DNA of 64,000 nucleotides. Origin: Ptiloglossa arizonensis (lineage: Eukaryota > Arthropoda > Insecta > Hymenoptera > Colletidae). Shown here piece after piece: positions 36,501 to 50,045 of this stretch; position 1 is the first letter of the stretch; each line of letters begins with the position of its first letter. Where the stretch lies: assembly GCF_051014685.1 (NCBI RefSeq), contig NW_027479437.1:60182-124181 (forward strand), in the 5' to 3' direction. The notes below the pieces were generated by a model that did not search any database, was not told where the DNA came from, and saw only the letters and a program-made list of their open reading frames with translations. Position numbers and translations under genes: made by a program.

Positions 36501-39164
36501 TTGAGTTTCTCAAGTGTTTCTTATCTCCAAACTGCCATATCTCGCGAACGGATTGATCAATCCGAAAAATAACTGTTGCATCTGAAAGTAGAAACTCGCC
36601 CGATTACAACGGTATGCGCACTTTTCCCCTAGGCGGTTCTAGTTATTCGTTTCGAGCATCAGAACTGCGAAAATTTTGAGTTTCTCAAGCGTTTCTTACT
36701 TCCAAACTGCCGCATCTCGCGAACGGATCGACCAATCCGCAAAATTTCTGTTGCATCTGAAAGTAGAAACTCGCCCGATTACAACGGTATGCCCACTTTT
36801 CCCCTAGGCCATTCCAGTTATTCGTTTCGAGCATCAGAACTGCGAAAATTTTGAGTTTCTAAAGCGTTGCTTATCTCCAAACTGCCATATCTCGCGAACG
36901 GATTGACCGATCCGCAAAATTTCTGTTGCATCTGAAAGTAGACACTCGCCCGATTACAACGGTATACGTACTTCTCCCCTAGGCCGTTCTAGTCATTCGT
37001 TTCGAGCATCAGAACTGCGAAAATTTTGAGTTTCTCAAGCCTTTCTTATCTCCAAACTGCCATATCTCGCGAACGGATTGATGAATCCGCAAAATTTCTG
37101 TTGCATCTGAAAGTAGAAACTCGCCCGATTACAAGGGTATGCGCACTTTTCCCCTAGGCGGTTCTAGTTATACGTTTCGAGCATCAGAACTGCGAAAATT
37201 TTGAGTTTCTCAAGCGTTTCTTACCTCCAAACTGCCATATCTCGCGAACGGATTGACCAATCCGCAAAATTTCTGTTGCATCTGAATGTAGAAACTCGCC
37301 CGATTACAACGGTATGTGTAGTTTTCCCCTAGGCCGTTCCAGTTATTCGTTTCGAGCATCAGAACTGCGAAAATTTCGAGTTTCTCAAGCGTTTCTTGCA
37401 TCCAAACTGCCATATCTCGCGAACGGATTGACCGATCCGCAAAATTTCTGTTGCATCTGAAAGTAGACATTCGCCCGATTACAACGGTATGCCCACTTTT
37501 CCCCTAGGCCGTTCTAGTTATTCGTTTCAAGCATCAGAACTGCGCAAATTTTGAGTCTCTCAAGCGTTTCTTACCTTCAAACTGCCATATCTCGCGAACG
37601 GATTGACCGATCCGCAAAATTTCTGTTGCATCTGAAAGTAGAATCTCGACCGATTACAACGCTATGCGCACTTTTCCCCTACGCCGTTCTAGTTACTCGT
37701 TTCTAGCATCAGAACTGCGAAAATTTTGAGTTTCTCGAGCGTTTCTTATTTCCAAACTGCCATATCTCGCGAACGGATCGACCAATCCGCAAAATTTCTG
37801 TTGCATCTGAAAGTAGAAACTCGCCCGATTACAACGGTATGTGTAGTTTTCCCCAAGGCCGTTCCAGTTATTCGTTTCGAGCATCAGAACTGCGAAAATT
37901 TCGAGTTTCTCAAGCGTTTCTTACATCCAAACTGCCATATCTCGCGAACGGATCGACCAATCCGCAAAATTTCTGTTGCATCTGAAAGTAGAGACTCGCC
38001 CGATTACAACGGTATGTGTACTTTTCCCCTAGGCCGTTCCAGTTATTCGTTTCGAGCATCAGAACTGCGAAAATTGTAAGTTTCTCAAGCGTTTCTTATT
38101 TCCAAACTGCCATATCTCGCGAACGGATTGACCGATCCGCAAAATTTCTGTTGCATCTGAAAGTAGAATCTCGACCGATTACAACGCTATGCGCACTTTT
38201 CCCCTACGCCGTTCTAGTTACTCGTTTCTAGCATCAGAACTGCGAAAATTTTGAGTTTCTCGAGCGTTTCTTATTTCCAAACTGCCATATCTCGCGAACG
38301 GATCGACCAATCCGCAAAATTTCTGTTGCATCTGAAAGTAGAAACTCGCCCGATTACAACGGTATGTGTAGTTTTCCCCAAGGCCGTTCCAGTTATTCGT
38401 TTCGAGCATCAGAACTGCGAAAATTTCGAGTTTCTCAAGCGTTTCTTACATCCAAACTGCCATATCTCGCGAACGGATCGACCAATCCGCAAAATTTCTG
38501 TTGCATCTGAAAGTAGAGACTCGCCCGATTACAACGGTATGTGTACTTTTCCCCTAGGCCGTTCCAGTTATTCGTTTCGAGCATCAGAACTGCGAAAATT
38601 TCGAGTTTCTCAAGCGTTTCTTGCATCCAAACTGCCATATCTCGCGAACGGATTGACCGATCCGCAAAATTTCTGTTGCATCTGAAAGTAGACATTCGCC
38701 CGATTACAAAGGTATGCCCACTTTTCCCCTAGGCCGTTCTAGTTATTCGTTTCAAGCATCAGAACTGCGCAAATTTTGAGTTTCTCAAGCGTTTCTTACC
38801 TTCAAACTGCCATATCTTGCGAACGGATTGACCGATCCGCAAAATTTCTGTTGCATCTGAAAGTAGACATTCGCCCGATTACAACGGTATGCCCACTTTT
38901 CCCCTAGGCCGTTCTAGTTATTCGTTTCAAGCATTAGAACTGCGCAAATTTTGAGTTTCTCAAGCGTTTCTTACCTCCAAACTGCCGCATCTCGCGAACG
39001 GATCGACCAATCCGCAAAATTTCTGTTGCATGTGAAAGTAGAAACGCGCCCGATTACAACGGTATGTGTAGTTTTCCCCTAGGCCGTTCTGGTCATTCGT
39101 TTCGAGCATCAGAACAGCGAAAATTTTGAGTTTCACAAGCGTTTCTTATCTCCAAACTGCCATA
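33565..39164 (+). repeat. 32-monomer (5,600 bp) HOR copy 2
   Basis: Tandem copy of the preceding block. Identity runs about 40 bases further, to around 39,204. At that point copy 1 has TTGCTTGTGAAAG at 33,601 and this copy has TTGCATCTGAAAG at 39,201. The last 300 bases also begin the 4,900-bp duplication, so the two large duplications overlap. Confidence 0.94.
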
Positions 39165-42100
39165 TCTCGCGAACGGATTGATCAATCCGCAAAATTTCTG
39201 TTGCATCTGAAAGTAGAAACTCGCCCGATTACAACGGTATGCGCACTTTTCCCCTAGGCGGTTCTAGTTATTCGTTTCGAGCATCAGAACTGCGAAAATT
39301 TTGAGTTTCTCAAGCGTTTCTTACCACCAAACTGCCATATCTCGCGAACGGATTGACCAATCCGCAAAATTTCTGTTGCATCTGAAAGTAGAAACGCGCC
39401 CGATTACAACGGTATGTGTAATTTTCCCCTAGGCCGTTCCAGCTATTCGTTTCGAGCATCAGAACTGCGAAAATTTTGAGTTTCTCAAGCGTTTCTTACA
39501 TCCAAACTGCCATATCTCGCGAACGGATTGACCAATCCGCAAAATTTCTGTTGCATCTGAAAGTAGAGACTCGCCCGATTACAACGGTATGCGCACTTTT
39601 CCCCTAGGCGGTCCTAGTTATTCGTTTCGAGCATCAGAACTGCGAAAATTTTGAGTTTCTCAAGCGTTTCTTACCTCCAAACTGCCGCATCTCGCGAACG
39701 GATCGACCAATCCGCAAAATTTCTGTTGCATCTGAAAGTAGAAACGCGCCCGATTACAACGGTATGTGTAGTTTTCCCCTAGGCCGTTCTGGTCATTCGT
39801 TTCGAGCATCAGAACTGCGAAAATTTTGAGTTTCACAAGCGTTTCTTATCTCCAAACTGCCATATCTCGCGAACGGATTGATCAATCCGCAAAATTTCTG
39901 TTGCATCTGAAAGTAGAAACTCGCCCGATTACAACGGTATGCGCACTTTTCCCCTAGGCGGTTCTAGTTATTCGTTTCGAGCATCAGAACTGCGAAAATT
40001 TTGAGTTTCTCAAGCGTTTCTTACCACCAAACTGCCATATCTCGCGAACGGATTGACCAATCCGCAAAATTTCTGTTGCATCTGAAAGTAGAAACTCGCC
40101 CGATTACAACGGTAGGTGTATTTTCCCCCTAGGCCGTTCTAGTTATTCGTTTCGAGCATCAGAACGGCGAAAATTTTGAGTTTCACAAGCGTTTCTTACC
40201 TCCAAACTGCCATATCTCGCGAACGGATTGACCAATCCGCAAAATTTCTGTTGCATCTGAAAGTAGAAACTCGCCCGATTACAACGGTAGGTGTAGTTTT
40301 CCCCTAGGCCGTTCTAGTTATTCGTTTCGAGCATCAGAACGGCGAAAATTTTGAGTTTCACAAGCGTTTCTTACCTCCAAACTGCCATATCTCGCGAACG
40401 GATTGATCAATCCGCAAAATTTCTGTTGCATCTGAAAGTAGAAACTCGCCCGATTACAACGGTATGCGTACTTCTCCCCTAGGCCTTTCTAGTTATTCAT
40501 TTCGAGCATCAGAACTGGGGAAATTATGAGTTTCTAAAGCGTTTCTTATCTCCAAACTGCCATGTCTCGCGAACGGATTGATCAATCCGCAAAATTTCTG
40601 TTGCTTGTGAAAGTAGAAACTCGCCCGATTACAACGGTAGGCGCACTTTTCCCCTAGGCCGTTCTAGTTATTCGTTTCGAGCATCAGAACTGGGGAAATT
40701 TTGAGTTTCTAAAGCGTTTCTTATCTCCAAACTGCCATGTCTCGCGAACGGATTGATCAATCCGCAAAATTTCTGTTGCTTGTGAAAGTAGAAACTCGAC
40801 CGATTACAACGCTATGCGCACTTTTCCCCTACGCCGTTCTAGTTACTCGTTTCTAGCATCAGAAATGCGAAAATTTTGAGTTTCTTAATCGTTTCTTATT
40901 TCCAAACTGCCATATCTCGCGAACGGATCGACCAATCCGCAAAATTTCTGTTGCATCTGAAAGTAGAAACTCGCCCGATTACAACGGTATGCGCACTTTT
41001 CCCCTAGGCGGTTCTAGTCATTCGTTTCGGGCATCAGAACTGCGAAAATTTTGAGTTTCTCAAGCGTTTCTTAAATCCAAACTGCCACATCTCGCGAACG
41101 GATTGACCAATTCGCAAAATTTCTGTTGCATCTGAAAGTAGAAACTCGCCCGATTACAACGGTATGTGTAGTTTTCCCCAAGGCCGTTCCAGTTATTCGT
41201 TTCGAGCATCAGAACTGCGAAAATTTCGAGTTTCTCTAGCGTTTCTTACATCCAAACTGCCATATCTCGCGAACGGATTGACCGATCCGCAAAATTTCTG
41301 TTGCATCTGAAAGTAGACACTCACCCGATTACAACGGTGTACGTACTTCTCCCCTAGGCCGTTCTAGTCATTCGTTTCGAGCATCAGAACTGCGAAAATT
41401 TTGAGTTTCTCAAGCGTTTCTTACCTCCAAACTGCCATATCTCGCGAACGGATTGACCAATCCGCAAAATTTCTGTTGCTTCTGAAAGTAGAAACTCGCC
41501 CGATTACAACGGTATGTGTAGTTTTCCCCAAGGCCGTTCCAGTTATTCGTTTCGAGCATCAGAACTGCGAAAATTTCGAGTTTCTCTAGCGTTTCTTACA
41601 TCCAAACTGCCATATCTCGCGAACGGATTGACCGATCCGCAAAATTTCTGTTGCATCTGAAAGTAGACACTCGCCCGATTACAACGGTATACGTACTTCT
41701 CCCCTAGGCCGTTCTAGTCATTCGTTTCGAGCATCAGAACTGCGAAAATTTTGAGTTTCTCAAGCGTTTCTCATCTCCAAACTGCCATATCTTGCGAACG
41801 GATTGATCAATCCGCAAAATTTCTGTTGCATGTGAAAGTAGAAACGCGCCCGATTACAACGGTATGTGTAGTTTTCCCCTAGGCCGTTCTGGTCATTCGT
41901 TTCGAGCATCAGAACTGCGAAAATTTTGAGTTTCACAAGCGTTTCTTATCTCCAAACTGCCATATCTCGCGAACGGATTGATCAATCCGCAAAATTTCTG
42001 TTGCATCTGAAAGTAGAAACTCGCCCGATTACAACGGTATGCGCACTTTTCCCCTAGGCGGTTCTAGTTATTCGTTTCGAGCATCAGAACTGCGAAAATT

Positions 42101-43770
42101 TTGAGTTTCTCAAGCGTTTCTTACCACCAAACTGCCATATCTCGCGAACGGATTGACCAATCCGCAAAATTTCTGTTGCATCTGAAAGTAGAAACGCGCC
42201 CGATTACAACGGTATGTGTAATTTTCCCCTAGGCCGTTCCAGCTATTCGTTTCGAGCATCAGAACTGCGAAAATTTTGAGTTTCTCAAGCGTTTCTTACA
42301 TCCAAACTGCCATATCTCGCGAACGGATTGACCAATCCGCAAAATTTCTGTTGCATCTGAAAGTAGAGACTCGCCCGATTACAACGGTATGCGCACTTTT
42401 CCCCTAGGCGGTCCTAGTTATTCGTTTCGAGCATCAGAACTGCGAAAATTTTGAGTTTCTCAAGCGTTTCTTACCTCCAAACTGCCGCATCTCGCGAACG
42501 GATCGACCAATCCGCAAAATTTCTGTTGCATCTGAAAGTAGAAACGCGCCCGATTACAACGGTATGTGTAGTTTTCCCCTAGGCCGTTCTGGTCATTCGT
42601 TTCGAGCATCAGAACTGCGAAAATTTTGAGTTTCACAAGCGTTTCTTATCTCCAAACTGCCATATCTCGCGAACGGATTGATCAATCCGCAAAATTTCTG
42701 TTGCATCTGAAAGTAGAAACTCGCCCGATTACAACGGTATGCGCACTTTTCCCCTAGGCGGTTCTAGTTATTCGTTTCGAGCATCAGAACTGCGAAAATT
42801 TTGAGTTTCTCAAGCGTTTCTTACCACCAAACTGCCATATCTCGCGAACGGATTGACCAATCCGCAAAATTTCTGTTGCATCTGAAAGTAGAAACTCGCC
42901 CGATTACAACGGTAGGTGTATTTTCCCCCTAGGCCGTTCTAGTTATTCGTTTCGAGCATCAGAACGGCGAAAATTTTGAGTTTCACAAGCGTTTCTTACC
43001 TCCAAACTGCCATATCTCGCGAACGGATTGACCAATCCGCAAAATTTCTGTTGCATCTGAAAGTAGAGACTCGCCCGATTACAACGGTATGTGTAGTTTT
43101 CCCCTAGGCCGTTCTAGTTATTCGTTTCAAGCATCAGAACTGCGCAAATTTTGAGTTTCTCAAGCGTTTCTTACCTTCAAACTGCCATATCTCGCGAACG
43201 GATTGACCGATCCGCAAAATTTCTGTTGCATCTGAAAGTAGACATTCGCCCGATTACAACGGTATGCCCACTTTTCCCCTAGGCCGTTCTAGTTATTCGT
43301 TTCAAGCATCTGAACTGCGCAAATTTTGAGTTTCTCAAGCGTTTCTTACGTTCAAACTGCCATATCTCGCGAACGGATTGACCGATCCGCAAAATTTCTG
43401 TTGCATCTGAAAGTAGACATTCGCCCGATTACAACGGTATGCCCACTTTTCCCCTAGGCCGTTCTAGTTATTCGTTTCAAGCATCTGAACTGCGAAAATT
43501 TTGAGTTTCTCAAGCGTTTCTTACCTCCAAACTGCCGCATCTCGCGAACGGATCGACCAATCCGCAAAATTTCTGTTGCATCTGAAAGTAGAAACGCGCC
43601 CGATTACAACGGTATGTGTAGTTTTCCCCTAGGCCGTTCTGGTCATTCGTTTCGAGCATCAGAACTGCGAAAATTTTGAGTTTCACAAGCGTTTCTTATC
43701 TCCAAACTGCCATATCTCGCGAACGGATTGATCAATCCGCAAAATTTCTGTTGCATCTGAAAGTAGAAAC
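38871..43770 (+). repeat. 28-monomer (4,900 bp) HOR copy 1
   Basis: It repeats at +4,900. Differences noticed are 39,116 (A/T), 40,865 (A/C), 40,886 (T/C) and 40,887 (A/G). It contains two copies of a 7-monomer module, about 39,011-40,266 and 41,811-43,066, separated by monomers of the GGGGAAATT, CTACGCC and CCCCAAGG types. Confidence 0.93.
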
Positions 43771-46700
43771 TCGCCCGATTACAACGGTATGCCCACTTTT
43801 CCCCTAGGCCGTTCTAGTTATTCGTTTCAAGCATTAGAACTGCGCAAATTTTGAGTTTCTCAAGCGTTTCTTACCTCCAAACTGCCGCATCTCGCGAACG
43901 GATCGACCAATCCGCAAAATTTCTGTTGCATGTGAAAGTAGAAACGCGCCCGATTACAACGGTATGTGTAGTTTTCCCCTAGGCCGTTCTGGTCATTCGT
44001 TTCGAGCATCAGAACTGCGAAAATTTTGAGTTTCACAAGCGTTTCTTATCTCCAAACTGCCATATCTCGCGAACGGATTGATCAATCCGCAAAATTTCTG
44101 TTGCATCTGAAAGTAGAAACTCGCCCGATTACAACGGTATGCGCACTTTTCCCCTAGGCGGTTCTAGTTATTCGTTTCGAGCATCAGAACTGCGAAAATT
44201 TTGAGTTTCTCAAGCGTTTCTTACCACCAAACTGCCATATCTCGCGAACGGATTGACCAATCCGCAAAATTTCTGTTGCATCTGAAAGTAGAAACGCGCC
44301 CGATTACAACGGTATGTGTAATTTTCCCCTAGGCCGTTCCAGCTATTCGTTTCGAGCATCAGAACTGCGAAAATTTTGAGTTTCTCAAGCGTTTCTTACA
44401 TCCAAACTGCCATATCTCGCGAACGGATTGACCAATCCGCAAAATTTCTGTTGCATCTGAAAGTAGAGACTCGCCCGATTACAACGGTATGCGCACTTTT
44501 CCCCTAGGCGGTCCTAGTTATTCGTTTCGAGCATCAGAACTGCGAAAATTTTGAGTTTCTCAAGCGTTTCTTACCTCCAAACTGCCGCATCTCGCGAACG
44601 GATCGACCAATCCGCAAAATTTCTGTTGCATCTGAAAGTAGAAACGCGCCCGATTACAACGGTATGTGTAGTTTTCCCCTAGGCCGTTCTGGTCATTCGT
44701 TTCGAGCATCAGAACTGCGAAAATTTTGAGTTTCACAAGCGTTTCTTATCTCCAAACTGCCATATCTCGCGAACGGATTGATCAATCCGCAAAATTTCTG
44801 TTGCATCTGAAAGTAGAAACTCGCCCGATTACAACGGTATGCGCACTTTTCCCCTAGGCGGTTCTAGTTATTCGTTTCGAGCATCAGAACTGCGAAAATT
44901 TTGAGTTTCTCAAGCGTTTCTTACCACCAAACTGCCATATCTCGCGAACGGATTGACCAATCCGCAAAATTTCTGTTGCATCTGAAAGTAGAAACTCGCC
45001 CGATTACAACGGTAGGTGTATTTTCCCCCTAGGCCGTTCTAGTTATTCGTTTCGAGCATCAGAACGGCGAAAATTTTGAGTTTCACAAGCGTTTCTTACC
45101 TCCAAACTGCCATATCTCGCGAACGGATTGACCAATCCGCAAAATTTCTGTTGCATCTGAAAGTAGAAACTCGCCCGATTACAACGGTAGGTGTAGTTTT
45201 CCCCTAGGCCGTTCTAGTTATTCGTTTCGAGCATCAGAACGGCGAAAATTTTGAGTTTCACAAGCGTTTCTTACCTCCAAACTGCCATATCTCGCGAACG
45301 GATTGATCAATCCGCAAAATTTCTGTTGCATCTGAAAGTAGAAACTCGCCCGATTACAACGGTATGCGTACTTCTCCCCTAGGCCTTTCTAGTTATTCAT
45401 TTCGAGCATCAGAACTGGGGAAATTATGAGTTTCTAAAGCGTTTCTTATCTCCAAACTGCCATGTCTCGCGAACGGATTGATCAATCCGCAAAATTTCTG
45501 TTGCTTGTGAAAGTAGAAACTCGCCCGATTACAACGGTAGGCGCACTTTTCCCCTAGGCCGTTCTAGTTATTCGTTTCGAGCATCAGAACTGGGGAAATT
45601 TTGAGTTTCTAAAGCGTTTCTTATCTCCAAACTGCCATGTCTCGCGAACGGATTGATCAATCCGCAAAATTTCTGTTGCTTGTGAAAGTAGAAACTCGAC
45701 CGATTACAACGCTATGCGCACTTTTCCCCTACGCCGTTCTAGTTACTCGTTTCTAGCATCAGAACTGCGAAAATTTTGAGTTTCTCGATCGTTTCTTATT
45801 TCCAAACTGCCATATCTCGCGAACGGATCGACCAATCCGCAAAATTTCTGTTGCATCTGAAAGTAGAAACTCGCCCGATTACAACGGTATGCGCACTTTT
45901 CCCCTAGGCGGTTCTAGTCATTCGTTTCGGGCATCAGAACTGCGAAAATTTTGAGTTTCTCAAGCGTTTCTTAAATCCAAACTGCCACATCTCGCGAACG
46001 GATTGACCAATTCGCAAAATTTCTGTTGCATCTGAAAGTAGAAACTCGCCCGATTACAACGGTATGTGTAGTTTTCCCCAAGGCCGTTCCAGTTATTCGT
46101 TTCGAGCATCAGAACTGCGAAAATTTCGAGTTTCTCTAGCGTTTCTTACATCCAAACTGCCATATCTCGCGAACGGATTGACCGATCCGCAAAATTTCTG
46201 TTGCATCTGAAAGTAGACACTCACCCGATTACAACGGTGTACGTACTTCTCCCCTAGGCCGTTCTAGTCATTCGTTTCGAGCATCAGAACTGCGAAAATT
46301 TTGAGTTTCTCAAGCGTTTCTTACCTCCAAACTGCCATATCTCGCGAACGGATTGACCAATCCGCAAAATTTCTGTTGCTTCTGAAAGTAGAAACTCGCC
46401 CGATTACAACGGTATGTGTAGTTTTCCCCAAGGCCGTTCCAGTTATTCGTTTCGAGCATCAGAACTGCGAAAATTTCGAGTTTCTCTAGCGTTTCTTACA
46501 TCCAAACTGCCATATCTCGCGAACGGATTGACCGATCCGCAAAATTTCTGTTGCATCTGAAAGTAGACACTCGCCCGATTACAACGGTATACGTACTTCT
46601 CCCCTAGGCCGTTCTAGTCATTCGTTTCGAGCATCAGAACTGCGAAAATTTTGAGTTTCTCAAGCGTTTCTCATCTCCAAACTGCCATATCTTGCGAACG

Positions 46701-48278
46701 GATTGATCAATCCGCAAAATTTCTGTTGCATGTGAAAGTAGAAACGCGCCCGATTACAACGGTATGTGTAGTTTTCCCCTAGGCCGTTCTGGTCATTCGT
46801 TTCGAGCATCAGAACTGCGAAAATTTTGAGTTTCACAAGCGTTTCTTATCTCCAAACTGCCATATCTCGCGAACGGATTGATCAATCCGCAAAATTTCTG
46901 TTGCATCTGAAAGTAGAAACTCGCCCGATTACAACGGTATGCGCACTTTTCCCCTAGGCGGTTCTAGTTATTCGTTTCGAGCATCAGAACTGCGAAAATT
47001 TTGAGTTTCTCAAGCGTTTCTTACCACCAAACTGCCATATCTCGCGAACGGATTGACCAATCCGCAAAATTTCTGTTGCATCTGAAAGTAGAAACGCGCC
47101 CGATTACAACGGTATGTGTAATTTTCCCCTAGGCCGTTCCAGCTATTCGTTTCGAGCATCAGAACTGCGAAAATTTTGAGTTTCTCAAGCGTTTCTTACA
47201 TCCAAACTGCCATATCTCGCGAACGGATTGACCAATCCGCAAAATTTCTGTTGCATCTGAAAGTAGAGACTCGCCCGATTACAACGGTATGCGCACTTTT
47301 CCCCTAGGCGGTCCTAGTTATTCGTTTCGAGCATCAGAACTGCGAAAATTTTGAGTTTCTCAAGCGTTTCTTACCTCCAAACTGCCGCATCTCGCGAACG
47401 GATCGACCAATCCGCAAAATTTCTGTTGCATCTGAAAGTAGAAACGCGCCCGATTACAACGGTATGTGTAGTTTTCCCCTAGGCCGTTCTGGTCATTCGT
47501 TTCGAGCATCAGAACTGCGAAAATTTTGAGTTTCACAAGCGTTTCTTATCTCCAAACTGCCATATCTCGCGAACGGATTGATCAATCCGCAAAATTTCTG
47601 TTGCATCTGAAAGTAGAAACTCGCCCGATTACAACGGTATGCGCACTTTTCCCCTAGGCGGTTCTAGTTATTCGTTTCGAGCATCAGAACTGCGAAAATT
47701 TTGAGTTTCTCAAGCGTTTCTTACCACCAAACTGCCATATCTCGCGAACGGATTGACCAATCCGCAAAATTTCTGTTGCATCTGAAAGTAGAAACTCGCC
47801 CGATTACAACGGTAGGTGTATTTTCCCCCTAGGCCGTTCTAGTTATTCGTTTCGAGCATCAGAACGGCGAAAATTTTGAGTTTCACAAGCGTTTCTTACC
47901 TCCAAACTGCCATATCTCGCGAACGGATTGACCAATCCGCAAAATTTCTGTTGCATCTGAAAGTAGAGACTCGCCCGATTACAACGGTATGTGTAGTTTT
48001 CCCCTAGGCCGTTCTAGTTATTCGTTTCAAGCATCAGAACTGCGCAAATTTTGAGTTTCTCAAGCGTTTCTTACCTTCAAACTGCCATATCTCGCGAACG
48101 GATTGACCGATCCGCAAAATTTCTGTTGCATCTGAAAGTAGACATTCGCCCGATTACAACGGTATGCCCACTTTTCCCCTAGGCCGTTCTAGTTATTCGT
48201 TTCAAGCATCTGAACTGCGCAAATTTTGAGTTTCTCAAGCGTTTCTTACGTTCAAACTGCCATATCTCGCGAACGGAT
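43771..48278 (+). repeat. 28-monomer HOR copy 2 (truncated)
   Basis: Copy of 38,871-43,378 at +4,900. It ends at 48,279, where GGATTGACCGATCC of copy 1 becomes GGATCGACCAATCC and the sequence continues as HOR-A monomer A2. The 7-monomer module recurs at about 43,911-45,166 and 46,711-47,966. Confidence 0.93.
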
Positions 48279-50045
48279 CGACCAATCCGCAAAATTTCTG
48301 TTGCATCTGAAAGTAGAAACTCGCCCGATTACAACGGTATGTGTAGTATTCCCCTAGGCCGTTCCAGCTATTCGTTTCGAGCATCAGAACTGCGAAAATT
48401 TTGAGTTTCTCAAGCGTTTCTTACATCCAAACTGCCATATCTCGCGAACGGATTGACCAATCCGCAAAATTTCTGTTGCATCTGAAAGTAGAGACTCGCC
48501 CGATTACAACGGTATACGTACTTCTCCCCTAGGCCGTTCTAGTCATTCGTTTCGAGCATCAGAACTGCGAAAATTTTGAGTTTCTCAAGTGTTTCTTATC
48601 TCCAAACTGCCATATCTCGCGAACGGATTGATCAATCCGAAAAATTTCTGTTGCATCTGAAAGTAGAAACTCGCCCGATTACAACGGTATGCGCACTTTT
48701 CCCCTAGGCGGTTCTAGTTATTCGTTTCGAGCATCAGAACTGCGAAAATTTTGAGTTTCTCAAGCGTTTCTTACTTCCAAACTGCCGCATCTCGCGAACG
48801 GATCGACCAATCCGCAAAATTTCTGTTGCATCTGAAAGTAGAAACCCGCCCGATTACAACGGTATGTGTAGTATTCCCCTAGGCCGTTCCAGCTATTCGT
48901 TTCGAGCATCAGAACTGCGAAAATTTTGAGTTTCTCAAGCGTTTCTTACATCCAAACTGCCATATCTCGCGAACGGATTGACCGATCCGCAAAATTTCTG
49001 TTGCATCTGAAAGTAGACACTCGCCCGATTACAACGGTATACGTACTTCTCCCCTAGGCCGTTCTAGTCATTCGTTTCGAGCATCAGAACTGCGAAAATT
49101 TTGAGTTTCTCAAGCGTTTCTCATCTCCAAACTGCCATATCTTGCGAACGGATTGATCAATCCGCAAAATTTCTGTTGCATCTGAAAGTAGAAACTCGCC
49201 CGATTACAACGGTATGCGCACTTTTCCCCTAGGCGGTTCTAGTTATTCGTTTCGGGCATCAGAACTGCGAAAATTTTGAGTTTCTCAACCGTTTCTTACT
49301 TCCAAACAGCCGCATCTCGCGAACGGATCGACCAATCCGCAAAATTTCTGTTGCATCTGAAAGTAGAAACTCGCCCGATTACAACGGTATGCCCACTTTT
49401 CCCCTAGGCCATTCCAGTTATTCGTTTCGAGCATCAGAACTGCGAAAATTTTGAGTTTCTAAAGCGTTGCTTATCTCCAAACTGCCATATCTCGCGAACG
49501 GATTGACCGATCCGCAAAATTTCTGTTGCATCTGAAAGTAGACACTCGCCCGATTACAACGGTATGCGTACTTCTCCCCTAGGCCGTTCTAGTCATTCGT
49601 TTCGAGCATCAGAACTGCGAAAATTTTGAGTTTCTCAAGCCTTTCTTATCTCCAAACTGCCATATCTCGCGAACGGATTGATGAATCCGCAAAATTTCTG
49701 TTGCATCTGAAAGTAGAAACTCGCCCGATTACAACGGTATGCGCACTTTTCCCCTAGGCGGTTCTAGTTATACGTTTCGAGCATCAGAACTGCGAAAATT
49801 TTGAGTTTCTCAAGCGTTTCTTACCTCCAAACAGCCATATCTCGCGAACGGATTGACCAATCCGCAAAATTTCTGTTGCATCTGAATGTAGAAACTCGCC
49901 CGATTACAACGGTATGTGTAGTTTTCCCCTAGGCCGTTCTAGTTGTTCGTTTCAAGCATCTGAACTCCGCAAATTTTGAGTTTCTCAAGCGTTTCTTACG
50001 TTCAAACTGCCATATCTCGCGAACGGATTGACCGATCCGCAAAAT
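48279..50045 (+). repeat. HOR-A variant, A2-A9, A14, A15
   Basis: The order of types matches HOR-A but without A10-A13. A7 here (49,171) is a full 175 bp. A15 (from 49,871) has AGTTGTTCG and a private AACTCCGC. A1 is lost at the join with the 28-monomer block. Confidence 0.88.
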
